Shown here in pieces: positions 1 to 5,538 of a stretch of 5,644 nucleotides of DNA. This stretch comes from an uncultured Ruminococcus sp. (GTDB taxonomy: Bacteria; Bacillota; Clostridia; Oscillospirales; Ruminococcaceae), in contig CAMHBN010000139.1 of NCBI GenBank assembly GCA_946183385.1, positions 1 through 5,644 of the forward strand. Reading direction: 5' to 3'. Both the position numbers and the translations under genes were made by a program. Under the pieces are notes generated by a model. The model did not search any database, was not told the origin of the DNA, and worked only from the letters and a program-made list of their open reading frames with translations. Position 1 is the stretch's first letter, and each line of letters starts with the position of its first letter.

Positions 1-472
1 CGATATCAACTGCGGTGTGAAATCCGAAAGTGACATCTGTTCCGTAGATATCGTTGTCTATAGTCTTAGGCAGACCGATAACGTTCAGACCCTCATCGGA
101 GAGGAGCTTTGAAGTCTTGTGAGTGCCGTTTCCTCCGAGAGTAAGGAGACAGTCAAGCTTCTGTTTTTTGTAGGTCTCCTTCATGTTTTTGACCTTGTCG
201 ATATTATCCTCACCGATCACCTGCATCATCTTGAACGGCTGACGCTTGGTACCGAAGATAGTTCCGCCCTGAGTGAGTATGCCCGAAAATGCGGCAGGAG
301 ACATATCCTTGCACAGATTGTTGATGAGTCCGTAGTAGCCGTTGGAAATGCCGACTATCTCGACGTTGTCCTCGCCGAAGCGCTCGTAGCAAGCCTTGGC
401 TACACCGCGAATTGTAGCGTTGAGTCCCGGACAGTCGCCGCCGCTTGTGAGAATTCCGATTCGTCTTTTCAT
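1..472 (-). CDS. pfkA: 6-phosphofructokinase, N-terminal part (runs off left edge)
   Basis: This gene encodes the N-terminal 157 residues of a cytoplasmic phosphofructokinase, which phosphorylates fructose 6-phosphate to fructose 1,6-bisphosphate in glycolysis. About half of a usual 320-370 residue protein is visible. Residues 5-19 carry the phosphate-loop signature GILTSGGDCPGLNA. GGTIFGTKR lies at 69-77, GGNGT at 113-117 and the catalytic PKTIDND at 135-141, with D139 matching the general base of the E. coli enzyme (D127). By alignment from memory, E. coli D103/G104 and G124 become N115/G116 and K136. Gly at the 104 position is typical of ATP enzymes, while Lys at the 124 position is typical of PPi-dependent and plant/trypanosome-type ATP enzymes, so the phosphoryl donor is not settled. 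The ATG at 472-470 is preceded by GGAGG (485-481) at 8-base spacing. It lies 42 bases downstream of the GGDEF/EAL gene on the same strand, with no terminator between them, so co-transcription is likely. Confidence 0.95.
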   Translation of the reverse strand, partial: MKRRIGILTSGGDCPGLNATIRGVAKACYERFGEDNVEIVGISNGYYGLINNLCKDMSPAAFSGILTQGGTIFGTKRQPFKMMQVIGEDNIDKVKNMKETYKKQKLDCLLTLGGNGTHKTSKLLSDEGLNVIGLPKTIDNDIYGTDVTFGFHTAVDI

Positions 473-514
473 AGTTGATACCTCCGTCGTTTAATTTATT
501 GTAAGTGTGTTATA

Positions 515-2743
515 TCAGTAGTGAACTTCCGCATTCTTCTCGAAGAATTCCTCTAACTTGCTTGCGGGCATCGGCTTGCCGTAGAGGTAGCCCTGACCGT
601 AGTCACAGCCTGCCTGTCGGAGGATATCCTCCTGACCCGTGTTCTCGATACCCTCGGCGATAGTCTCGATACGCTTGGATTTAGCGATACGTATTACTGC
701 TGAAACTATCTCATACGCGATGTTGTCGTGCTGGATATCGGTGATGAACGAGCGGTCGAGCTTCAGAAGCGTGATAGGCAGTATCTGGAGATAGCTCAGT
801 GACGAGTAGCCCGTGCCGAAGTCGTCCATTGCGAGCTTTACTCCGAGGTCACGGAGCTTGTTCATCTGTGCAACAGCGAAGTCGATGTCGCTGAGGGCGA
901 GGGTCTCGGTCAGCTCGACCTCGAGCCACTGCGGGTCAAGTCCCGACATAGCGAGCGCGTCGAGAACCTTGTCCTTGAGGTCATTCTGGTAGAAGTCGGT
1001 AGAGGTGAAGTTGATGGACATTACGATGTTCGGATAGCCCATTTTCTGCCACAGTTTGTTTTGACGGCAGCCCTCGTTGAGTACGAACTCGCTTATCTTG
1101 CCGATGAGGTGCGAGCTCTCGGCGATGGGGACGAATGAATCCGGCTTTATAACGGTTCCGTCGGGCTTTATCCAGCGGATAAGCGCCTCAACGCCGATTA
1201 TCTTGCCTGTTTTGAGGTCTATCTTGGGCTGGTAGTAGAGCTGGAGCTCGTTGTGCTCAATAGCGAGAGCAAGAGCCTTTTCAAGCTCGGTGTTGCCGAT
1301 GATGGAGTCATGCATACTCGGCTCGTAGCCGTAGATGCTGCTGTTGTTGGCGTCGCCCGATTTGAGAGCGAACTCCGCGTGCTCCATAACGTCGAGGAAG
1401 GAGTTTCCGTCGTCGGGGAGCTTCGAGAAGCCCGCCGAGCAGCTTAGACTTATCGCCGCGAAGTCATCGACAGCGAGCTTCGCGAACTCGTCCTGTATGG
1501 TCTTTGCGGTACGTATCGGGAGCTCGTCGTCGCCGTAGTCGCGGAGAACGAGGGCGAAGTTATCGCCGCTTATTCTTGCGGCAAGACCGCCCGGAGTCAC
1601 GAATTTATAGAGGATATGGGCGAAATTCTTGAGGATGTAGTTGCCGTTCGAGTAGCCGCAGGTATCGTTGATTATGTGGAAGCGGTCGATGTCGAGAACG
1701 ATTATCCAGTACGAGTAGTTCAGCAGCTGGCTGCACTCGTAGGTCTTCTGACCGATGTCCATAAGCTTGTTGCGGTTGGCTATCTCCGTTACCTCGTCGA
1801 TATAAGCGAGGCGCTCGATGAGGATATCCTTCTCGTGCTCCTGTGTGATGTCGAGGAGCGCTCCGCCGAAGAGAACGAGCGTATTGCCTGTGGACTCTAT
1901 CGACTTGTAGCGGAAGGAGTACCAACGGTAAGCCGAGCCGTTGAGCGACTTTATTCGGAGCTCGACATTCTGCACCTCTGAGCTGTAGGAATCGCCGGAT
2001 TTTACTGCTCTGTCGAACTGTATGCGGTCATTGGGGTGTATCTGTGTGCGGAGCGTTCCGATGTCGATACTGCTTGTGGTGAGACCGAGAGCCTCCATAG
2101 CAATGGAGGAGACAATGAACTTCTTGCGGTCGGTGCTCATTATAACGCCGATCTCGGCGAGATCCATCGCCGTATTGAAGAAGTCGTTGGCGTTGTCGAG
2201 GTTGACCTGCATATTCTTTATCTCGGTCAGGTTGAAGCCTGTGCTGAGGTATACACAGTTCTTTTTGCGCTTCTTGATGACGGACGTGCTCCACGCGATA
2301 GTTATGAGCTTGTCCTCGTTTGTAAGGAAGTGAGCCTCGTGAGAGCCTGTCTCTGTTATTTTTTTGAAGCTTTCGTCGGTGAGGTCGGGAAGCTCGAAGG
2401 CTTTTTTGAGCATTTCCTTTTCGTCGTATTTACTGCCCGTGATACCGAGAAGGTCGCGGATACGCGTGTTCATTGCAACGAAGGAGAAGTCGTCGCACCA
2501 GACAATTATCTCGGTATTGAGGGACTCGGTTATCTCGGCGAAGTCCTCGGCGTCTATGGAGGTCTTGAGCTTGCCGTACATCTTGCTGATGAAATAAACT
2601 ATAAATGAAAGGGCAATGATAGTCGCGAGATAAATTATGATGATAGCAACGGTCTGTTCGGGACGCAGAAACGCGTAGAAAACGACCAGAGCGGTTGACA
2701 GCGCGATAACTATCGCTGCTGCAAGCGGGTTGCCTGACTTCAT
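515..2743 (-). CDS. Membrane PAS-PAS-GGDEF(degenerate)-EAL protein, probable c-di-GMP phosphodiesterase
   Basis: This is a 742-residue inner-membrane signalling protein. Two hydrophobic helices lie at about 8-26 and 32-54 with almost no extracellular loop. Two PAS-like domains follow, at about 66-178 (ending STGFNLTEIK) and 184-302 (ending GGALLDITQ). A GGDEF domain lies at about 308-475 and an EAL domain at about 484-735. The GGDEF signature is SGDNF (392-396); the catalytic Glu is Asn, and the RxxD inhibitory site reads TPGG (383-386), so cyclase activity is unlikely. D351 and the N359-D360 pair are kept, so GTP may still bind. The EAL domain keeps E519 (EAL), N578, E610 (ELTE), D640-D641 (DDFGTG), K661, E697 (AEG) and Q717 (QGY), as expected for active hydrolysis of c-di-GMP to pGpG. 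The ATG at 2743-2741 follows an AAGGAG site (2758-2753) at 9-base spacing. Function is inferred from family motifs; the PAS ligand is unknown. Confidence 0.93.
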   Translation of the reverse strand: MKSGNPLAAAIVIALSTALVVFYAFLRPEQTVAIIIIYLATIIALSFIVYFISKMYGKLKTSIDAEDFAEITESLNTEIIVWCDDFSFVAMNTRIRDLLGITGSKYDEKEMLKKAFELPDLTDESFKKITETGSHEAHFLTNEDKLITIAWSTSVIKKRKKNCVYLSTGFNLTEIKNMQVNLDNANDFFNTAMDLAEIGVIMSTDRKKFIVSSIAMEALGLTTSSIDIGTLRTQIHPNDRIQFDRAVKSGDSYSSEVQNVELRIKSLNGSAYRWYSFRYKSIESTGNTLVLFGGALLDITQEHEKDILIERLAYIDEVTEIANRNKLMDIGQKTYECSQLLNYSYWIIVLDIDRFHIINDTCGYSNGNYILKNFAHILYKFVTPGGLAARISGDNFALVLRDYGDDELPIRTAKTIQDEFAKLAVDDFAAISLSCSAGFSKLPDDGNSFLDVMEHAEFALKSGDANNSSIYGYEPSMHDSIIGNTELEKALALAIEHNELQLYYQPKIDLKTGKIIGVEALIRWIKPDGTVIKPDSFVPIAESSHLIGKISEFVLNEGCRQNKLWQKMGYPNIVMSINFTSTDFYQNDLKDKVLDALAMSGLDPQWLEVELTETLALSDIDFAVAQMNKLRDLGVKLAMDDFGTGYSSLSYLQILPITLLKLDRSFITDIQHDNIAYEIVSAVIRIAKSKRIETIAEGIENTGQEDILRQAGCDYGQGYLYGKPMPASKLEEFFEKNAEVHY

Positions 2744-2793
2744 TGACTATCACTCCTTTCTTTATTTCTGTACACACTTTTTCAGTTAAACTT

Positions 2794-2822
2794 ATTATAG
2801 CAAATTTACACTAAAATGTCAA
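2794..2822 (-). promoter_or_regulatory. Perfect consensus sigma-A promoter for the GGDEF/EAL gene
   Basis: Read on the minus strand, TTGACA (2822-2817) and TATAAT (2799-2794) are separated by exactly 17 bases. Transcription would start near 2787, giving a leader of about 43 bases before the ATG at 2743, too short for most riboswitches. A small interrupted palindrome, TTTA-GTG-TAAA, lies in the spacer and could be a repressor site, but it is short. Both hexamers match the consensus fully, which predicts strong basal transcription. Confidence 0.88.
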
Positions 2823-2907
2823 TCATTATTTTGCTATTACGATACATCTTTTATAAAATTATATCCCGCTAACATAAAAATATCACAGTATAAACACTTT
2901 TACGCTT

Positions 2908-2913
2908 TATAAT
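2908..2913 (+). promoter_or_regulatory. Possible second -10 element (TATAAT) upstream of the response regulator
   Basis: A perfect TATAAT sits 86 bases before the response-regulator start, but no recognisable -35 hexamer is found 16-18 bases upstream. A -10 without a -35 is what activator-dependent promoters often show, so an autoregulated promoter is possible. In this AT-rich spacer it may equally be chance. Confidence 0.25.
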
Positions 2914-2935
2914 ACAGAAGAAAATGTTTGTACTG

Positions 2936-2964
2936 TTGCATTTTTCACATTTATATGTTATACT
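2936..2964 (+). promoter_or_regulatory. Sigma-A promoter with extended -10 for the two-component operon
   Basis: TTGCAT (2936-2941), a 17-base spacer and TATACT (2959-2964) form a good sigma-A promoter. The TG at 2956-2957, one base before the -10, makes it an extended -10. The expected start near 2971 gives a leader of about 28 bases that contains the GGAGG ribosome site at 2986-2990. Its position also argues against translation starting at the in-frame ATG at 2924, which would lie upstream of the transcript start. Confidence 0.72.
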
Positions 2965-2998
2965 AAATATATATGTAAACAAAACGGAGGTCAAAGCT

Positions 2999-3676
2999 AT
3001 GCCACATATCCTTATAGTTGATGACGAAGTGAATATCCGCAAGGTCGTGCGCGAGTACGCGGAGTTCGAGGGCTATGAGATAACCGAAGCCGAAAACGGT
3101 ATGGAAGCGGTCAATCTCTGCCACGACAATGACTACGACCTCATCATAATGGACGTTATGATGCCCCGCCTTGACGGCTACTCAGCCTGCAAGGAAATAC
3201 ACAAGACCAAGAATATCCCTGTTATCATGCTCTCTGCGAGGGGAGAGGAGTACGACAAGCTCTTCGGATTCGAGATAGGCGTTGATGATTACGTAGTAAA
3301 GCCGTTCTCGCCCAAGGAGCTCATGGCGCGCGTGAAGGTTGTGCTCAAGCGCAATAAGGCGTCGTCCGACCCGAATCAGGCGGACAAGTACGTATTCGAG
3401 GGGCTTGAGGTCGATATATCGGGACGTGAGGTCTACGTAAACGGCGAAAAGGCTTCGATGACTCCCAAGGAGTATGACCTGCTGTTCTACCTCGTTCGCA
3501 ATAAGAATATCGCGCTCTCACGCGACCAGCTCCTCGAGGAGGTCTGGGGCTACGATTTCTTCGGCGACGACAGAACGGTCGATACCCATATAAAGATGCT
3601 CCGCAACAGCCTCGGCGAGTACAGGAAGTTCATCGTTACTCTGAGAGGAATGGGATACAAGTTTGAAGCTGATTAA
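2999..3676 (+). CDS. OmpR/PhoB-family response regulator transcription factor
   Basis: This is a 225-residue cytoplasmic DNA-binding response regulator. The receiver domain (about 2-117) shows the acidic pocket D8-D9, the phospho-acceptor D52 in IIMDVMMP, the switch residues S79 and Y98, and the invariant K101 in VKPF. A winged-helix DNA-binding domain (about 130-223) shows LTPKEYDLL-like helix 1 (154-162), DRTVDTHIKMLRNSL (191-205) as recognition helix and RGMGYKF (216-222) as the wing. The receiver (LSARGEEYDKLFGFEIGVDD) resembles the ResD/SrrA style common in Clostridia, but that does not fix its role. The ATG at 2999 was chosen because GGAGG lies 8 bases upstream; the in-frame ATG at 2924 would add 25 residues absent from the family. 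The kinase gene overlaps its last 14 bases, so the two are almost certainly a pair. Its targets are unknown; the divergent spacer 2744-2998 is an obvious candidate. Confidence 0.96.
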   Translation: MPHILIVDDEVNIRKVVREYAEFEGYEITEAENGMEAVNLCHDNDYDLIIMDVMMPRLDGYSACKEIHKTKNIPVIMLSARGEEYDKLFGFEIGVDDYVVKPFSPKELMARVKVVLKRNKASSDPNQADKYVFEGLEVDISGREVYVNGEKASMTPKEYDLLFYLVRNKNIALSRDQLLEEVWGYDFFGDDRTVDTHIKMLRNSLGEYRKFIVTLRGMGYKFEAD

Positions 3677-5120
3677 AAAAGTGCGGAGCGTTTTCGGCAG
3701 GATACCGCTGAAATTCAGTATATGGCTGTATTTTCTCGGATTCACGATACTTGTTTTCGTCCTGCTGTGGCTGTTTCAGATACTCTTTCTGGAAAAGTTC
3801 TACTCGCAGACCAAGCTCAAGAACGTTGAAATGGCGTCCAATGCTATAATAGCTTCGTATAACAGTGATACTTCATCGGAATTCAGCGAAAAGCTCGCGA
3901 AGATAGCCTCCGAGAACGACCTGTGCATCGAGGTCTCCGACCGCTTCGGCAGGTCGCTGTACACGAAGGAATATTCCGTAAGCTGTATCATCCACGGACG
4001 CGAGAACAGTATCTACGAGTACCAGAAGCGTATCGCCGACAACGGCAACAAGCCTATTTGGCTGAAGGTCAACAACCCGCGCAACAACTGCTCGACGGTG
4101 CTGTACGGGTGTGTGCTCGGCTCGCAGGACAACCCGAACGGCTATCTGCTGATAAATACGACACTTGTACCTGTCGGCTCGACGGTCACCATCATCAAGC
4201 GCCAGCTCATGATAATCACTATCATTCTGCTGATCTTTGCGTTCTTCATTTCACTGTACATGGCTCGGAGGATAGCGCGTCCCATCGACAGCATTACCGA
4301 AGCCGCCGAGAGCCTTGCAAAGGGCAATTTCGACACAAAGTTCGACGGCAGGGGATACCTTGAAGTCAAAAAGCTCGCAGAGACGCTTACCTACGCGGAA
4401 GAAGAGCTTTCGCGCGTCGATACGATGCAGCGTGACCTTATCGCCAATGTCTCACACGACCTGCGCACTCCGCTGACAATGCTCAAAGCCTACGCGGAGA
4501 TGATTCGCGACCTGTCGGGAGATAACCCGGTCAAGCGCAATGAGCATCTCGAAATAATCATCAACGAGACGGACAGGCTCTCGCTTATGGTAAACGATAT
4601 TCTCGACCTGTCCAAGCTCGAGAGCGGAAAGCAGAAGCTCTCGCCGTCGGAGTTCCGTATACGCGAGAAGCTCGGTGAGATAATCGGCAGATTCAAGGGT
4701 ATTTCCGAGAAAATGGGCTACAATATCCACTTTGAGCCCGACGAGGAGAAGATAGTCAACTGCGACGTCGTGAAGATAGAGCAGGTTATATATAACCTCA
4801 TCAACAACGCGATAAACTATACGGGCGAGGACAAGCAGGTCTATGTGCGCCAGATAAACAAGCCCGAGGGTATCGTCATTGAGGTGCGGGACACGGGCGA
4901 CGGCATCGAGGAGGAAAAGATAAGGCTCATTTTCGATAAGTATTACCGCTCGGAGAACCACAAGCGCGAGGTCGTAGGTACGGGACTGGGGCTGTCGATA
5001 GTCAAGGCGGTGCTGAAGCTCCACAATTACGACTACGGCGTGCGCAGCAAGCTCGGCGAGGGCTCGGTTTTCTGGTTCAGGATAAGCGCACGGGACGTCA
5101 GTGATGTCAAAGATGAATAA
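3663..5120 (+). CDS. Membrane sensor histidine kinase (HAMP-HisKA-HATPase_c)
   Basis: This is a 485-residue bifunctional-type sensor kinase, the expected partner of the overlapping response regulator. Membrane helices lie at about 18-43 and 181-200 and enclose an extracytoplasmic sensor of roughly 135 residues with four cysteines (C88, C108, C143, C150). A HAMP linker spans about 200-253. The HisKA domain has its phospho-acceptor H265 in VSHDLRTPL. The ATPase domain (about 365-476) shows the N box NLINNAINYT (378-387), the G1 box RDTGDGI (409-415), the F box FDKYYRS (424-430) and the G2 box GTGLGLSIV (439-447). All catalytic boxes look intact. The start is a TTG at 3663 inside the end of the regulator gene, with GGGA at 3652-3655 and AGAGGA at 3644-3649 upstream. 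An in-frame GTG at 3681 lacks a ribosome site. The signal sensed is unknown; the sensor domain was not recognised. No clear terminator follows. Confidence 0.95.
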   Translation: MKLIKKVRSVFGRIPLKFSIWLYFLGFTILVFVLLWLFQILFLEKFYSQTKLKNVEMASNAIIASYNSDTSSEFSEKLAKIASENDLCIEVSDRFGRSLYTKEYSVSCIIHGRENSIYEYQKRIADNGNKPIWLKVNNPRNNCSTVLYGCVLGSQDNPNGYLLINTTLVPVGSTVTIIKRQLMIITIILLIFAFFISLYMARRIARPIDSITEAAESLAKGNFDTKFDGRGYLEVKKLAETLTYAEEELSRVDTMQRDLIANVSHDLRTPLTMLKAYAEMIRDLSGDNPVKRNEHLEIIINETDRLSLMVNDILDLSKLESGKQKLSPSEFRIREKLGEIIGRFKGISEKMGYNIHFEPDEEKIVNCDVVKIEQVIYNLINNAINYTGEDKQVYVRQINKPEGIVIEVRDTGDGIEEEKIRLIFDKYYRSENHKREVVGTGLGLSIVKAVLKLHNYDYGVRSKLGEGSVFWFRISARDVSDVKDE

Positions 5121-5159
5121 ATAATGCTGAAATCCGTTGAGCTATTTTGGAGTTCAAAC

Positions 5160-5183
5160 GAACACATTCATGTTGATTTGTTC
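5160..5183. repeat. 24-base imperfect inverted repeat, candidate operator (copy 1)
   Basis: The left half-site GAACACATT and the right half-site GATTTGTTC are separated by 6 bases. The right half is identical to that of the repeat at 5497-5520, and the left half matches it at 7 of 9 positions with the same total length. It covers the -35 hexamer at 5173-5178, where a bound protein would be expected to block RNA polymerase. A GTTC-N4-GAAC element (5152-5163) shares its GAAC. Confidence 0.6.
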
Positions 5184-5201
5184 ATAATTGTATGATATAA
5201 T
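5173..5201 (+). promoter_or_regulatory. Sigma-A promoter with extended -10, overlapped by inverted repeat
   Basis: TTGATT (5173-5178) is followed at 17 bases by a perfect TATAAT (5196-5201), with TG at 5193-5194 giving an extended -10. Transcription should start near 5208. It would produce an RNA crossing the hairpins at 5271-5321 and the CPHC ORF. The -35 lies inside the inverted repeat 5160-5183. Confidence 0.72.
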
Positions 5202-5264
5202 ATTATCAATGACAGTACAGATACTGACAAAAGCAATTATGACATCCCCAATAATCCCTATATC

Positions 5265-5456
5265 ATGGCAGATGAGCTTCCTTTTACAGGAGGCTCATTT
5301 GTTTTGGTGCGGTGTCCGCACTGCCAATTTCGCGGCAAAAATGAAAAAAATCGGAAATCAATCGCCGCGTATCAAACATTTAAAGCGTCGTTAAAAAATA
5401 TAAACGATGTCGCTCCATTAGAGATGGATACTTTGAATTATACGAAAAATCGTTGA
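5265..5456 (+). CDS. Possible small protein with a single CPHC motif (uncertain)
   Basis: I do not recognise this ORF. From the ATG at 5265 it encodes 63 residues with one CPHC pair (C17, C20) followed by a basic, lysine/asparagine-rich stretch; a single CxxC could be half of a zinc knuckle or a dimeric zinc site. It lies downstream of a good promoter (5173-5201), and its TGA at 5454-5456 lies within the -35 of the next promoter. The ATG has no ribosome site. The same frame stays open upstream to 5196 with a plausible hydrophilic composition but no ATG, GTG or TTG. Alternatively, AGGAGG at 5288-5293 could serve an in-frame TTG at 5304 (51 residues). It may also be a gene remnant or non-coding RNA. 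The protein-like composition is the main support, so confidence is low. Confidence 0.3.
   Translation: MADELPFTGGSFVLVRCPHCQFRGKNEKNRKSIAAYQTFKASLKNINDVAPLEMDTLNYTKNR
5271..5299 (+). terminator. Hairpin with T-rich tail: possible terminator/attenuator or ribosome-site sequestrator
   Basis: GAGCTTCC (5274-5281) pairs with GGAGGCTC (5289-5296) around a 7-base loop TTTTACA, with one G-T pair. Two or three further A-T/G-T pairs extend the base. The following bases ATTTGTTTTGG are T-rich but interrupted, so termination would be partial. The 3' arm contains AGGAGG, so the same stem could hide a ribosome site. It sits about 65 bases from the predicted start near 5208. Confidence 0.45.
5307..5321. 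repeat. Short GC-rich hairpin
   Basis: GTGCGG (5307-5312) and CCGCAC (5316-5321) form a perfect 6-base-pair stem around the loop TGT, immediately downstream of the 5271-5299 hairpin. Two adjacent stems of this kind are typical of structured RNA. However, the second stem also encodes the RCPH part of the CPHC motif, so codon use may account for it. Confidence 0.4.
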
Positions 5457-5481
5457 CATCCTTTTTTTAATAGTGTATAAT
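5453..5481 (+). promoter_or_regulatory. Perfect consensus sigma-A promoter for the secreted-protein gene
   Basis: TTGACA (5453-5458), a 17-base spacer and TATAAT (5476-5481) match the sigma-A consensus fully. The expected start is near 5488, giving a leader of about 51 bases that contains the inverted repeat 5497-5520 and the ribosome site. Such a strong core promoter with a palindrome at about +10 to +33 is a typical repressor-controlled arrangement. Confidence 0.88.
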
Positions 5482-5496
5482 GGAATAAAATATTGT

Positions 5497-5520
5497 GAAC
5501 AAATCATGGACGATTTGTTC
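5497..5520. repeat. 24-base inverted repeat with perfect 9-base arms, candidate operator (copy 2)
   Basis: GAACAAATC (5497-5505) and GATTTGTTC (5512-5520) are exact reverse complements around the 6-base spacer ATGGAC. The repeat lies just downstream of the promoter at 5453-5481. Its length and outer half-sites recur at 5160-5183, over another promoter, which favours a DNA operator. In RNA it would form a hairpin close to the 5' end, so a transcript-stabilising stem is the alternative. No T-tract follows, so it is not a terminator. Confidence 0.7.
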
Positions 5521-5538
5521 GGTAAGAGAGGGAAAAGA

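Larger units (their letters stand above)
5121..5538. other. 418-base signal-rich stretch between the kinase and the secreted-protein gene
   Basis: This stretch is more AT-rich than the flanking genes and contains no gene I can name. In order it holds no clear kinase terminator, a GTTC-N4-GAAC motif (5152-5163), an imperfect 24-base inverted repeat, a promoter, a possible short ORF with two GC-rich hairpins, a second promoter, a perfect-arm 24-base inverted repeat, and the leader of the next gene. The density of promoters and repeats suggests a control region with a short transcript of its own. Confidence 0.6.

Noticed and set aside
2036..2608. Long open frame on the plus strand opposite the GGDEF/EAL gene
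   Set aside because: Antisense shadow of a strongly supported coding sequence, with no ribosome site or recognisable domain.
2744..2787. c-di-GMP riboswitch in the leader of the phosphodiesterase gene
   Set aside because: The predicted leader is only about 43 bases with no GEMM-like conserved core or stems.
2831..2859. Additional plus-strand promoter TTGCTA-N17-TAAAAT
   Set aside because: Only a partial match in a very AT-rich spacer, far from the regulator start; chance cannot be excluded and a better promoter exists at 2936-2964.
2924..2998. In-frame upstream ATG that would lengthen the response regulator by 25 residues
   Set aside because: It precedes the predicted transcript start near 2971, has no ribosome site, and the extra residues are not part of the family; the GGAGG-preceded ATG at 2999 fits exactly.
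4452..5024. 190-codon open frame on the minus strand opposite the kinase
   Set aside because: It is antisense to the conserved HisKA and ATPase boxes; codon bias of the kinase gene explains its openness.
5152..5183. LexA/SOS box near the promoter at 5173
   Set aside because: The Gram-positive LexA box is GAAC-N4-GTTC; here the close pair is in the opposite order (GTTC-N4-GAAC) and the GAAC to GTTC distance is much too long.
5274..5296. LPFTG in the small ORF, resembling a sortase LPxTG motif
   Set aside because: It is near the N-terminus, with no signal peptide, no following membrane helix and no short basic tail; the match is probably chance.
5188..5394. Overlapping 68-residue ORF, with an internal ATG at 5209
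   Set aside because: The first ATG lies upstream of the predicted transcript start and overlaps the -10 region; the ATG at 5209 would be nearly leaderless, and the product is less protein-like than the overlapping frame.
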